Source: Terfezia claveryi
Lineage: Eukaryota > Ascomycota > Pezizomycetes > Pezizales > Pezizaceae
Length of the DNA stretch: 64,000 nt
Direction of reading: 5' to 3'
NCBI GenBank assembly: GCA_015179025.1
Contig: WHUX01000013.1
Span: 62,001 to 126,000 of the forward strand
A program made the translations under genes and the position numbers. The notes below the pieces were generated by a model. The model had not been told where the DNA came from and ran no database searches. It saw only the letters and a program-made list of their open reading frames with translations. This document shows, one piece after another, positions 1 through 10,345 of this stretch. Position 1 is the first letter of the stretch. Each line of letters starts with the position of its first letter.

Positions 1-3
1 TCC

Positions 4-113
4 TAGTCTCGTTGGCACAACGGAACCTACACTAAGTGCAACCAGACTACAACAGGTCTCCACAGTAGTCTGGTTGGCACTTCTCCACTCCAGTCCTAGT
101 GCCAACCAGACTA
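4..113. repeat. Two tandem small palindromes built from the 15-mer TAGTCTGGTTGGCAC
   Basis: Positions 66-80 read TAGTCTGGTTGGCAC and 99-113 read its exact reverse complement, GTGCCAACCAGACTA, giving a 15-bp perfect inverted repeat around an 18-nt spacer. A slightly decayed copy of the same arrangement lies at 4-18 and 36-49 (one substitution in the left arm, one deletion in the right). The 66-80 copy is also flanked by a direct repeat, TCTCCAC, at 57-63 and 82-88. The same 15-mer recurs as an isolated insertion near 43.8, 53.3, 53.9 and 63.7 kb. Confidence 0.75.
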
Positions 114-864
114 CCATTGCCCCCTTTTCGAGTGTCAACTTTGAGATCTAATATAGAATCTGATAAGCGCGTGGGGCTTAGTCGCTACTGGTGTGTCCTC
201 CGGGAGCTGACCCTCCCGCATGGATGGGGGCGCCAGACACCCGAGGCTTCTGGTCATACTTCCTACGAAGGGAGATGCATACGAAGTCTTGATCAGACCT
301 CCGTAGAGGGCTACGGGTACTTGGATTTTCTTTTCATTTTTTGTTTATTAATAAAAAGACCAAATTCCCATTGTTCTCCACCTTGCGGCCTTCAGCCACA
401 CGGTTCGGCTTAGGCCTTATGCTATGCAACCGTAACCCCAACTCCGTCTGCACTAAGGGTCGGAAGTTTAATATAAGGTTGCTAATACAAATGTGATCAA
501 AACTCACTCCCCCAAATAAAAACTAAGAATTATGATTCCCACTGGTATATAAAACTCAAGCTTTTACCCGGAAGCCCACGCACCAGCAAAGTAAAAACCT
601 AAGTATCGTAAATACACATTATACTTAGAAACCGACCAAATAACCAAGATTGGGTGTCTAAATTCCCTCCCCCCAATAAAGAAGGGATAGAACGTAATAG
701 GAGATATAGCATATCGTACAAACCGGGCTGGTAGTAAGAACCCCGACCCGGCCCCCGGCCCATCTCTATATCCATGCAATCAAAGTCACCTCTATCTACC
801 CGAGGGTATGAAATATTAAAATTGCCTGTAGTTCTCCTTCCCCAACCACCCTTCAACCTACACA
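114..864. other. Intergenic: 3' flank of the PXMP4-like gene, possible LINE tail fragment
   Basis: No convincing gene was found. A block near 251-281 (GTCATACTTCC, then CGAAGGGAG) recurs near 5019-5049, downstream of the LINE relic, which suggests a second fragment of the same repeat family. The rest looks like ordinary non-coding sequence. Confidence 0.4.
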
Positions 865-1679
865 CTATACATTATGCCACAAGAAATTCCTCCACCCATC
901 CCATGTCTCCGAGTCCACATACAGATACTTCATACTACTCCTCAAACTGGGCTGAATTGTTTCCGGATGCCATCTAAACAGGTACATCACCGCGCCCCAA
1001 GACAAACTTGCAAAAACTGGCCATGCCACTTGACCCACATCCTTCCCCGCTACCGTACTCGAGAGAAGCTGGTTCCCTCCCGCGCTTGGGGGCGCTACGG
1101 CGAGTTTCGCCAACGCCATGACTACCCGCGCGAAGACGTAGAGTACGATTTGCTGGTTCACAGCGTGCGCGGTGGGGTTGTTGATGCTACGGCCGAAGAT
1201 GAGGTAGCCCCCGAGGAGGCCCGCGAGGAGGGAGTGGTATTTTGGTTCTGTTTTCTCTTTGAGGAGGGTGCATGGAAGAAGGGGCTGCGTGATGCCGCGG
1301 GAGTGTAGGTAGTTGAGGAGGTAGAGAGTGGATTTGTAGATGGTTACGAAGGAGGCGAGGTTGAAGGCGTGTTGCTTGGTGGCGGTGAGAATGGAGGTGA
1401 GTTTTTGCCGGAGGCTGCCATCGCGAAAGAGGACGGTCATGCTGGGGGAGTTAGGATCTGTTCTGTGGACACGGAAGTGGGAGTGCGAACGAACACAAGC
1501 GCATGGGGAAAGCGGATTTTGGACCCGTAGACAAGGCCATTCCGGAGGCCTTTGAAGATTGCAAGGACGTCGTGGTTTTTGGGGTCTAGGATGAAGGCGG
1601 TGAGGGTTTTCTAGGGATAATGATTAGCTCTAAGGCTGCGGCTTTGATAATGCGGGAAACGCACCATGATGGGGTCCAT
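865..1679 (-). CDS. PXMP4: Peroxisomal membrane protein 4 (PMP24 / Tim17 superfamily)
   Basis: Three exons: 1679-1665, 1610-1495 and 1441-865, giving 235 aa. The start exon encodes only MDPIM, followed by KTLTAFILDPKNHDVLAIFKG. The second junction joins PHALV to MTVLFRDGSL, matching the conserved 'PHALVMTFLFRNGSL' region of animal PXMP4, and the C-terminal 'TIQPSLRSSMKYLYVDSETW' matches its 'TLQPSLQSSMTYLYEDSNVW'. The family consists of integral peroxisomal membrane proteins related to Tim17/22/23 translocase subunits; its biochemical role is unsettled. Hydrophobic stretches around residues 110-130 and 180-200 fit a multi-pass membrane protein. It is divergent from RPF2, with about 510 bp between the two start codons. 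The family call is secure. The 15-nt first exon rests on splice signals (GTGCGT donor, CCTAG acceptor) and the family N-terminus. Confidence 0.9.
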
Positions 1680-2188
1680 AGTGATTATTTAATTACAGGT
1701 GGGATTGGCATATCGAGTATCGAGGATAGAAGCGCAAAATCAAAGCCCAATGAATGGAAAAACAACGAAGGTTTGGCACGGGCGTGGGTTCGGCTTCACA
1801 GAACCCATGTGGGAGCTACCGAAAGTTGCCGCGGTTGTGAATATTATGACGTCGTTACGTGGAGTCAAGCTGAGACGGAATCCACAGGTTGAATCTCGCT
1901 TCTCCAAACGGTTAAAATATGGAACCAGAAAGTCCGCGATAGCTGTCTTTCTGGTGTTTATGTTGCCATGAAAATAAGCATCCAAAGCCCCGAAGGCTCG
2001 GTACTTAATCCAGTAAGAGAAATCCCGCGGGGAGAGGGATGACCGATGACGCCAAGGCAAAGCAGATCACGAGCCAGAGACCAGTCACGTGGCGAACTTT
2101 TCGGTGGAAAAAAGTATACGAGGGACAGGGCCTCCTTCAACCATCACAATCACCATACCGTCACCATCCACCACCACCACCAACAACA
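1680..2188. promoter_or_regulatory. Divergent intergenic region between PXMP4-like gene and RPF2
   Basis: A 509-bp region holding both promoters. A CAC/CAA-rich 5' leader (2141-2188) runs up to the RPF2 ATG. I recognise no specific operator. Confidence 0.4.
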
Positions 2189-3289
2189 ATGCTCCGCACA
2201 GTGTACACCCTCCCACTCCCTCTCTTCATGGCGATTGGTGGGCAGAGGGGCTAACTTACTCCTAGAAAGCCCCGCAACGCCCGCTCCAAGCGTGTCCTCG
2301 AGAAGCGAGAACCAAAAGCTATTGAGAACCCCAAAAAGACGCTTTTCCTCCGGGGCACATCCGCATCTGAACTCGTCCAGACCGCACTCAATGACATCGT
2401 ACGCTCCTCTCCGCCCAACTCTCCTTCCCAATCTCAAAAAACTAATACCCTTATCAAATAGCATTCCCTCAAAAAGCCCCTCACCATAAAATTCACCAAA
2501 AAAAATGCCATCCACCCCTTCGAAGACTCCGCCCCTCTCGAATTCTTCTCTCAAAAAAATGACACCTCGCTCGTCCTTTTCGCGAGCCACTCCAAAAAGC
2601 GTCCTCACAACCTAACCTTCCTGCGGACCTTCTCCCACCGCACCCTCGACATCTTCGAGTTCTCCCTAGACCCAGATACGTTCCTCCCGCTGTCAGCGTT
2701 CAAGAATCAGAAACCGGCAATCGGAATGAAACCTATGCTTCTCTTCTGCGGGGCACCATGGGACTCGAACGCGCGGCTCCAGGCGCTGAAGAGCCTGTTT
2801 ATGGATTTCTTCAAGGGTCCGACGGTGGATAGGGTGGATGTGGAAGGGTTGCAGTATATTATTCAATTCTCAACCCCAGAGATCCCACCGCAAACGGAGG
2901 CTGCTGGGGAGGCGGGGCCAGCGCCAAAAGTCCATATTAGGGCATACCAACTCCGATCTCTCCGCTCAGGGCAAAAGCTCCCTCGCATCGAACTCGAGGA
3001 AATGGGTCCTAGGATGGATCTGACACTCGGGAGAGTTAGAGAGCCAGAGGACGAGATGTGGAAGGAGGCGATGAAGAAAGCGAAGAAGGTTGAGCCGAGG
3101 ACAAAGAAGAATGTCACGATGGATGTCATGGGGGATAAGCTTGGACGCATTCATACTGGGAAACAGGATTTGAGTAAATTGCAGAGTAGGAAGATGAAGG
3201 GGTTGAAAAGGGGGAAGGATGATGATGAGACAGTTGTGGGGAAAGAAGATGAGCCAGTGGAGAAGGTGAAGAGGATGAGGGGGGAGTAG
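2189..3289 (+). CDS. RPF2: Ribosome production factor 2 (Brix domain)
   Basis: Three exons: 2189-2202, 2266-2398 and 2462-3289, giving 324 aa. The first junction splits the Val codon and yields MLRTVKPRNARSKRVLEKR, the family's N-terminus. The second intron (GTACGC donor, ACTAAT branch, AAATAG acceptor) removes an in-frame TAG and joins 'ALNDI' to 'HSLKKP', as in yeast 'MVDLSALKKP'. Conserved Brix-domain segments follow: NAIHPFEDSAPLEFFSQKND, LTFLRTFSHRTLD, MGPRMDLTLGR and MGDKLGRIHTGKQDL. The tail is Lys-rich and disordered. Rpf2 works with Rrs1 to bring the 5S RNP (5S rRNA, uL5, uL18) into the pre-60S particle in the nucleolus. A pyrimidine-rich stretch at about 3400-3480 lies in the presumed 3' UTR. 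The call is firm. Confidence 0.95.
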
Positions 3290-4239
3290 AGGATGATAGG
3301 GTGTAGGTGCCGGTCAGAGGGAGGGGCGGGGCGGGGAGAATGGACGTACACTATAACGCGCCTGAGGTGTTTATTCCCTCGGTTTTTATTTTTATCTTTT
3401 TTATGCTTTCTTGCTATTGTTTCCACATATCGTCCTATTTCTTTTCTTTTCTACTCTTTTCTTTTCTTTTTTCTTTTACTTTTCGGAGTCTTGGGGAAAA
3501 TAAAAAAGCGAAATTTTTCAACTTTCAATAGAACTCCACAATTCCAATGCGGTATTCGGTATTCGAATCTCAGAAAGCATACTTACAGTACTTAGTTATT
3601 ACTCCTTGGACGCAAAACAGGAGTGCAGCACTCCCAACCAAAACACCACACCACGCCATCCTTAAGATCAAATTTCCCCAAAAAAAGCGACGACCGGAGA
3701 ACCTTCCACTCACCTACACAGAGTGTACCAAAACACGATGGAATAGCATCGCCAAAACTCCAGCCCGCCTCCCTTCCCCTAATAATGCCCACTATTTTCC
3801 AAGAATAGACGTAGAGTTTTCAGGATGCGGTCGATCGATGACATCTGGAAACTTGAGGGTAATAGCATCCGAAAATCGCTCTATTATGGATACTCAGTAG
3901 AGAAACAGATATGGAACAAAAGCCGAAGAAACGCTAACTTCGAGCACTATCTATCCTTTTATTTATTTATATGGTATCAGAGAAAATCCAGATAAACCTC
4001 GGCCTGATCCCCCTGACCTAAGTTTTAACAGAGGGTGTTCTAGACGCAGCATAGTTATTCATCGCCTTCTTTCGGTCCTTCAGTTTTCTTGATGATCTCC
4101 TCACGCCAGCCCATTGTCCCGTGCTTCTTTACCTTCCTGCTGCCGATAGATGATAAATCCCAGCAGGCACTGATTAGAGTAACCCAACTTTCAATATTTT
4201 TCTAGATCAGCTACCGTGTACACTCCGTTGTGTTCTAAA
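3290..4239. other. Intergenic: RPF2 3' flank
   Basis: Contains the T/C-rich presumed RPF2 3' UTR (about 3400-3480) and no supported gene. An 11-mer at 3972-3982, TGGTATCAGAG, matches the minus-strand primer-binding site commonly used by Copia-type LTR retrotransposons, but no LTR pair or gag/pol frame could be seen around it. Confidence 0.35.
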
Positions 4240-4860
4240 CCTGGCGAAATTTCATACGGCGATAGAGATAACCTACAACGATCGCTCTAACCACAAAGCA
4301 TACTGGGTCACTAAGGTCTCCGAGCTTCTTGACACAGGGTACGGGGTAGAATTTCCGATAGAAGCGATAGAGAGGGCCATGTTGCTGCGGGAATTTACAG
4401 TCAAGACAGGAGAGGGGACCAAGGCACGGAAACAAGCGGCCCCAAAGACGACGGCGAACGGCTGGGCCTGCTCATAGCCCTACAGACACACGAGGACACG
4501 CCAATGCTAGTTCTTCTAACGGACTCGAGGGCTTCCGTCCTAGGACAAACCTCAAGCCGGGAGCCCGCTATCTCCGGAGGCCTAAGGATGCTATCGAAAG
4601 CCAGGCGAGTACCAGGGCGCTCCAGTCTAAGATACGGCTCACGCCCTCACAGCCTGTATCTGGGCCTGGACCAACCACAGCCCGCTCAACTATTGGCTAC
4701 ATCACTTAGGCAAGGCCCATTTACCCTCATGCCCCTATTGTCCCCACAACGGCGAGTACAGCGTCTTTCATTGCCCAAAGCATTAGCTAGAGAGTACGAT
4801 ATTAATTCCAAAAGGCAACCTCTTGGATCAATCCCGGCCGATCCCTGGGACGAAGTGTAA
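4240..4860 (+). mobile_element. Decayed LINE (non-LTR retrotransposon) fragment: RNase H and C-terminal zinc-knuckle region
   Basis: Translated pieces in different frames resemble the 3' end of fungal Tad1/I-like LINE ORF2. The frame from 4447 reads DDGERLGLLIALQ and then TPMLVLLTDSRAS, the RNase H segment containing the (L)TDS motif. The frame from 4679 reads SPLNYWLHHLGKAHLPSCPY, followed by a C-x2-C...H-C pattern (CPYCPHNGEYSVFHC), the cysteine motif that ends these polyproteins. The two segments are out of frame and followed by stops, so the copy is dead. An upstream open stretch at about 4276-4482 without Met may be more of the element but was not recognised. No catalytic reverse-transcriptase domain is visible, so the fragment is 5'-truncated. 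Confidence 0.6.
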
Positions 4861-6512
4861 GCAAATTTCTCCTATTTATACACCAGGTTGAGATTCGGAG
4901 ATAAGGACTGGCCGCGACACCTCTTTCCATTGTTATTGCCTACTGAGAAGAGGCATGTACTACTTTGCGCAGGGGAGGCAGATTCTTACCTCACCTTTCA
5001 ATCCACTCGGGGTGGCTCGTCATACTTCCCCGAAGGGAGGTAGACACGATTACTGATTTGGAATGACTATGGTTCAGTCTCTTGATTTAAAATGAGGTTT
5101 TTGAATTCGGTTAATATATCTTTTCATGTTGAGGTCAAGAAATTCCTTGCGAGAACTGCAATGGAAGTGTTTGTAATGCGTCCCCGCCTTTTCAATATGT
5201 TCAATCATTGTAAGTGCTGTGCTCGGATAGGGCATTTGGGAGCATGTCATAGACAAGGAACAGTGCAGTTAACTGGATCGAGCTTACAAGTTTGGCTTCG
5301 TGGCCCAGCCTCTTTGGGGCTTCTCTGATAGTGCAGTTCCATTGAGCCGTCTTCTCTTGGTCAATGTGGAACTCTAAGAGAGGTCATAATATAAATGAGG
5401 TGTGGTTAGTTTTGTCACGATTGTTTGCTTTGAAGCACAAGGCAGGTAAATAGCTATAACAGCCTGGCTATGAGCCATGGCACTCGCAGGGTAACTTGAG
5501 GGAGGGAGGGTAAATGTAATAGCCGTTGAATGTGGTCTACTGGAATACTGAGAACAATATCCAGCTGAGGGTAACCTGTTATCACCGTTTCTTGAATGCA
5601 TTTCAGGGTAACTAAGCAGCCAAAGAGTCACCCAAGCCCATTGGCCGGTGTCCTTCCCCAGGTGGTTACAACCACACCAATTTCTCGACCCCACACCACC
5701 CATCGCTAGTAGTACCGAAGAGCTTTTGTGAGCCAGATGTGATTGGAATACAGGTGCCCAAATAATCTTAATAAAACACAGCAAGCCCATTATCAAATGA
5801 ATTTTTTTATCAGATCGGCTCGCCCCCAGTGCTTGGCAAAGGCATTGTAGACAATGCAATATGGGAGGATCCACTATACTTACAGGCAGATGCTGCTTTT
5901 CAATATGGATCTAGATTTGCATAGCACCTTGCCACTGTGCCTGAATGAATCCATATCATCTGTGGTGCTGTACGGGGTATGAGTAACATGATGGTAAGCC
6001 GGACAATTTTGGCTTAGCTCCTCAAAGGCCAGGGGCCAAAAGTTCTCAAAAAATCGCTGCAAACCCCCCCAAATACACACCAGCGCTAGACGTTCCAAAC
6101 CTCCATTCTACTACGAACGGGTCCTTCAACGTAACAACACATAACGCAAGTCGGCGATCAGGCAACAATACTCTCAGGCCAATTGCTACCTACTTATATA
6201 TTCCATTGCAAGGCACGGATAAAACTCCAGCCTTACCTCGCCCTTGGTTTCCGAGGGCTGTACCGGGGTGGGACCTAGAGTGTACAAATAACAGCTATAG
6301 CCCCACTTGTTTTTCCCATAATGTCCTCCAGTGGCTGCTGAGATTCCTTGTTTTCTCTTTCCATTTCTATCCTGCTTGCTTGACCCGACAGTCCCCTTAT
6401 CTAGTCTCCGCTCACACTTCGTATCTGGTTCTTGCGATTTATTTGCGGCTGTAGAAAAGTCGTTCGGACTATTTAGTTTTCGATAGAACCCAATTGGAAC
6501 GCGGAGGAACAT
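4861..6512. other. Intergenic: possible LINE tail, several AGGGTAAC sites, unassigned minus-strand ORF
   Basis: The 4861-5049 stretch is a plausible LINE 3' UTR because its end resembles 251-281. Three (C/G)AGGGTAAC sites lie at 5487, 5567 and 5604. The longest open frame (minus strand, 5874-5374, 166 codons) shows no recognisable domain and has a composition unlike the real genes, so it is not called. The last part is the promoter of the carrier gene at 6513. Confidence 0.35.
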
Positions 6513-7752
6513 ATGGCTCAAGAATTCGAGCTTCGGGGACATGCCGTTAGTGTGTCTGGCGTTGCTCCCGTTCCCCAGAACGATGTATCAACGGCCTTGG
6601 ACTCTATGAAGGATATATTGTTTGGCTCAGTATGTCCCATCATATTCTGTCTAAGCGGTACATGTGTGTCACTATTTGGTTCAACCCCGGCTAATTATGT
6701 TTGTGGGCAGGTTGCCGGTATGGTGGGCAAAATTATCGAATTTCCGTTCGACACTATCAAAGTCCGACTACAATCCCAACCAGATACGAGGCCACTTCGA
6801 TACAGCGGCCCCATCGACTGCATCAGTCAGAGTATTGCACAAGATGGCATCCGGGGTCTATACAGGGGGATTTCCCCACCCCTCGTAGGGGCAGCAGCCG
6901 AGAACTCTGCCCTATTCTTTGGTGTGAGTTTGTCCTGAAAGCAGGCAGTGCTGGGAAATATACTAACATCTACCCAGTATAGCATTGCCCAAGATCTCGC
7001 CCGAAAATTCACCCTACCCAGCAAATACACCGAGAACAAGGACCTGAAGTTACCCATTGAGACCCTAGTCGTCTGTGGAGCATTGAGCGGATCATTCACA
7101 TCCTTGGTATTGACACCAATCGAGCTCATCAAGTGCAAAATGCAAGTGCAGTCTACTTCAGGGAACAGGCCGGTAGCTACTAGTTCAGTCCCCTTAGCTG
7201 CCGGGAAGGCAGCTATTCACACGTTCTCAGTCCCACGGCCGCCGGGACCGATTACCTTGATCAAGGACGTTGTCAGAGTTTATGGCATCAGTGGATTATG
7301 GCATGGCCAAATGGGCACATTCCTTCGCGAGACCGGTGGTTCCGCCGCGTGGTTTGGGGCTTATGAGTATACCTCAATGAACCTACGAGTGTGGGGAAAT
7401 AAAGAGAAAACTTCATCTACAGACCAGATGATCGCTGGTGCAGTGGGTGTGTAACTCATCCCATTCTCCTTGGACTTAATACTAACGATCATATACAGCC
7501 GGTGTGAGCTATAATTTGCTCTTCTTCCCGGCCGACTCGATCAAGTCAAAAATGCAGACACAGGCAATCGGTGTCCGGGGGGAGCCTGTGAAGGGGTTCT
7601 GGGATGTGGGAAAGGACATGTACAGAGCCCACGGCATCACGGCGTTGTATAGGGGTTGTGGGATTACGTGCTTGAGAAGTGCACCAAGCTCGGCGATCAT
7701 CTTTTTCTGCTTTGAGACGTTGAAGGAGATGTTCAAAGACGTGGGAAAGTAA
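6513..7752 (+). CDS. ORT1: Mitochondrial ornithine/basic amino acid carrier (ORT1 / ARG-13 type)
   Basis: Four exons: 6513-6629, 6711-6923, 6978-7446 and 7499-7752, giving 350 aa. There are three solute-carrier repeats with the signature P-x-[D/E]-x-x-[21 protein letters not shown] and [10 protein letters not shown]. '[14 protein letters not shown]' and the C-terminal '[19 protein letters not shown]' match Neurospora arg-13 and yeast Ort1 (Arg11), inner-membrane carriers that export ornithine from the matrix for cytosolic arginine synthesis. Each repeat contributes two membrane helices. All introns have typical fungal donors (GTATGT, GTGAGT, GTGTGT) and branch points such as TACTAAC. Substrate specificity is inferred from the family; related carnitine-type carriers share much of the sequence. 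Confidence 0.9.
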
Positions 7753-9761
7753 GACTTTATCTACCCACCTTGATCGTCATTTGATGATAATTCTTTGCGC
7801 TCCATGTTTTTTCTTTTGCTTGTGGTGTATATCTATTAGTTTCGATTTTGTAAGTTTATATAGAGCAGGTTGGATCCAAGATTTTTTTGGTCAGTTGGGT
7901 GGGGGTTTAGATAGAGGCGTTATTTTTTTCCCAATTTTTTTTTTTTATTGATGCTGTTCTGTTTTTACTTTTTACTTGAGCCCAAAATAGATGGAATATA
8001 AAGATACTGTAGAGGTTGTCCAGATGTTGGTAGCCGAACGCTCATATATGCATGCCGTGTGCGCCATATTAAGCCGGAATTGTCAATATAGAGTAATCTA
8101 ACAAGGCTGTATAAGTTGATGCATGTATAGTAGCTGTGCAGCTGGTGTGGCGACACTCTATTGGAGCTTAAAGCTAATATTTACGAATGGATCCATAGAC
8201 TGGAGAGGAAGTACTATTCCAGCCTATGTAAATTGTGGATTCAGGGGGGTCAACTTGCTCATGAAGGTTTTACGAATTAATTGCGTACTCTACGGCCGTA
8301 ACTGACCGTACCGGTGTGGATATTCATTCACATAGTTATATTTTGCCACCCAACCTTGAAGATGAGCAAGTTGAGTATACTTCTTGTTGAGGATGCAATC
8401 GCTTATATAGTCCTAAGGTTTGCTCGCATTAAAGCTAACGTTGAGGTGGAGGATCACTTATGGGATCAGGGTAATCCTCGCTCCTAGAATCATGAAGGGG
8501 TAGGTTTGGGCTAGAAGTTCCCTTTGCCGCAGTTTTTTATGAGGGTCAGGCACTGAGGCTGTGTCAACCAGGCTAGGAGAAGTAAACCACTCCCCCACCC
8601 CCAAAAGAGAGGGGAGGGTAAGTAACGACAGGTACTTTTCTACTCCATGAAAACATTTCACTCTTGATTTTAATCAGAAGATTTAAGACTACATTATTTG
8701 TTACGCTAGACTAAAAGTTGCTATCATTCGTGTAAGTAATTACTAATATCCGCCTTACTTCCCCTTTCAGGAAATTGTCTCTACTTTACACCAGCAGGCT
8801 AAATAAGTAAATCAATATCAATACTATCCTTCCCTTCTACTTATCGCAAGAGGATAAAGGGAGGGAGAGCATTAAGGTCAACATAACGTCCAAACAAGTA
8901 CTTAGTCATGTCGTAATTACTTACCAAGCGTAAATCATTGAGCTAAAATTACATTTCAATCACTTGTTAGCTACCGGATATGGATAGCTAGAAAAATCCC
9001 ACGTTTAAGCATTTATCGAATCTTTCAATTATGATCAAGTAAGAGCTTACATTTGAATGTGAGGTCCTGGCGCTGGCTTTTTTTTTTCTTTTAGCAAACG
9101 GAAATGAGTCGTGTAGGAAAGGACGCGGCATCAGGAAGGCTCGCTTGATCTTTTTTGCATTTGCATTTGCATTTGCGCTTTGGAAACACTTGACGCAGGT
9201 TGTAGCAGGCAGATTATTCTGGGATTCTGGGTTTCATTCGTCATAAAGTATTGTCCCCCCGTCTGGCTCCGAACATGCGGGCCTTTGAAATTTAATGTAG
9301 GACTATCATTTATATTGCCAGTCTCAGTAGTCCCAGGCCCCTTATGGACTCTGAACGCAGAACAAACCCTCCCCCCCCCCTTCTCTTTCTTTTCCCCCAA
9401 GAGCATAAAAGGCATCTCCACTCCCAGAGTTTACACTTCTATAAATATTGAGCGAGCCAAGAAATTTATTATTGAGCTTTATTTAAATAAAAAACCTCCT
9501 ATAGCGAATAAATAAACAAGAAACTTCATTTGTTTAGTAGGATATCTACTGAAAGTGTTCTGCTGCTCTGCTGTTTTTCTGTTTACCCTGAACTACTACC
9601 AGACCCAAACCCTAATTCTCATTTCGGCTAGTCTACAGGGGCTAACCTCGCCAAGATTTACAACTTTCGCCGTTTCGACTCCAATGCTGTAAAGCGATCT
9701 ATCTATCCATCCCCCTTCCCCCCAACTCGCGCGCCCCGCTAGGCATCCAACCGAAAACCAA
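7753..9761. other. Intergenic with two small foldback structures
   Basis: No gene was found. A 12-bp inverted repeat CAACTTGCTCAT (8251-8262) / ATGAGCAAGTTG (8362-8373) and another, GTAAGTAATTAC (starting near 8731) / GTAATTACTTAC (ending near 8925), define two foldback-like structures of about 120 and 195 bp. A degenerate copy of the 15-mer insertion motif is at 8561-8575. The final 200 bp contain the CGR1 promoter and leader. Confidence 0.4.
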
Positions 9762-10345
9762 ATGGCCGAACCAGTCACCAGCACTACTTCCTCCACAGCC
9801 ACCACCTCTTCCTCTACCGCGACAGCACCAACAACGACAGTGCCAGCTGCCGCAAAGAAGGGTCTTCGTGTAAACGGTACATTTCCCACCCTCCCCCAGC
9901 TACCCTCTCCTAATAGCGCCTTTTCAATACTTCATCTCATACATCTCGCTAACACTCCCTCTCATCATCCTCCCTAGGCAAGAACTGGAAGTCCCCAAAA
10001 CCGCCTTCCGGCCACAACTCGGCCACAAGACCACCTGGGAGGCCCGGTCAAAGGCGCGGAAACACCAGGAGCTAGTCAAGGCTAAGGAGAAGGAGCTTCG
10101 GGACGAGAAGGAGGCGGTTAGGCAGGTTCGTTGATCTTTCTTTCTCCCGAGAGAGAAAAGGTGGTGGTGGGCGGGGGATGGTTGGCTAAGTATAATTATA
10201 GAAACATATCACCACACTCAAAGAAAAACGCGAAAAGGCCGCCGAGAAAGCACGGTATGCGGCTCTGGCGGAGAAGATGCACAAGAAGCGTATAGAGAGA
10301 CTGAAGAGGAGGGAGAAGAGGAATAAGGCGTTAAAAGAACGTTGA
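9762..10345 (+). CDS. CGR1: rRNA-processing protein Cgr1, with a -1 frame break
   Basis: Exons: 9762-9876, 9978-10125 and 10202-10345. Exon 1 encodes a Ser/Thr/Ala-rich leader ending KKGLRVN. Exon 2 opens with the conserved G-KNWKSPK, then the frame must shift by -1 to read [20 protein letters not shown]. Exon 3 gives the basic, coiled-coil C-terminus ending [20 protein letters not shown]. Cgr1 is a small nucleolar protein needed for 60S pre-rRNA processing. Without the shift, frame 0 reaches a TAG shortly after. The break lies at 9992-10000 in TCC CCA AAA; one extra base in the CCCCAAAA run, or a -1 slip on C-CCA-AAA, restores the family sequence exactly. Sequencing error, a true mutation, or programmed frameshifting cannot be told apart here. 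Gene identity is firm. Confidence 0.85.

Noticed and set aside
99..413. 104-codon plus-strand frame at the window start
   Set aside because: It overlaps the 15-mer palindrome and possible LINE tail sequence and has no recognisable domain.
2399..2461. Premature TAG in RPF2
   Set aside because: It lies inside a 63-nt intron with good donor, branch and acceptor. Splicing restores the family sequence.
5374..5874. Minus-strand 166-codon frame
   Set aside because: No recognisable domain, no homologous motif, no supporting splice context, and it lies in repeat-rich intergenic DNA.
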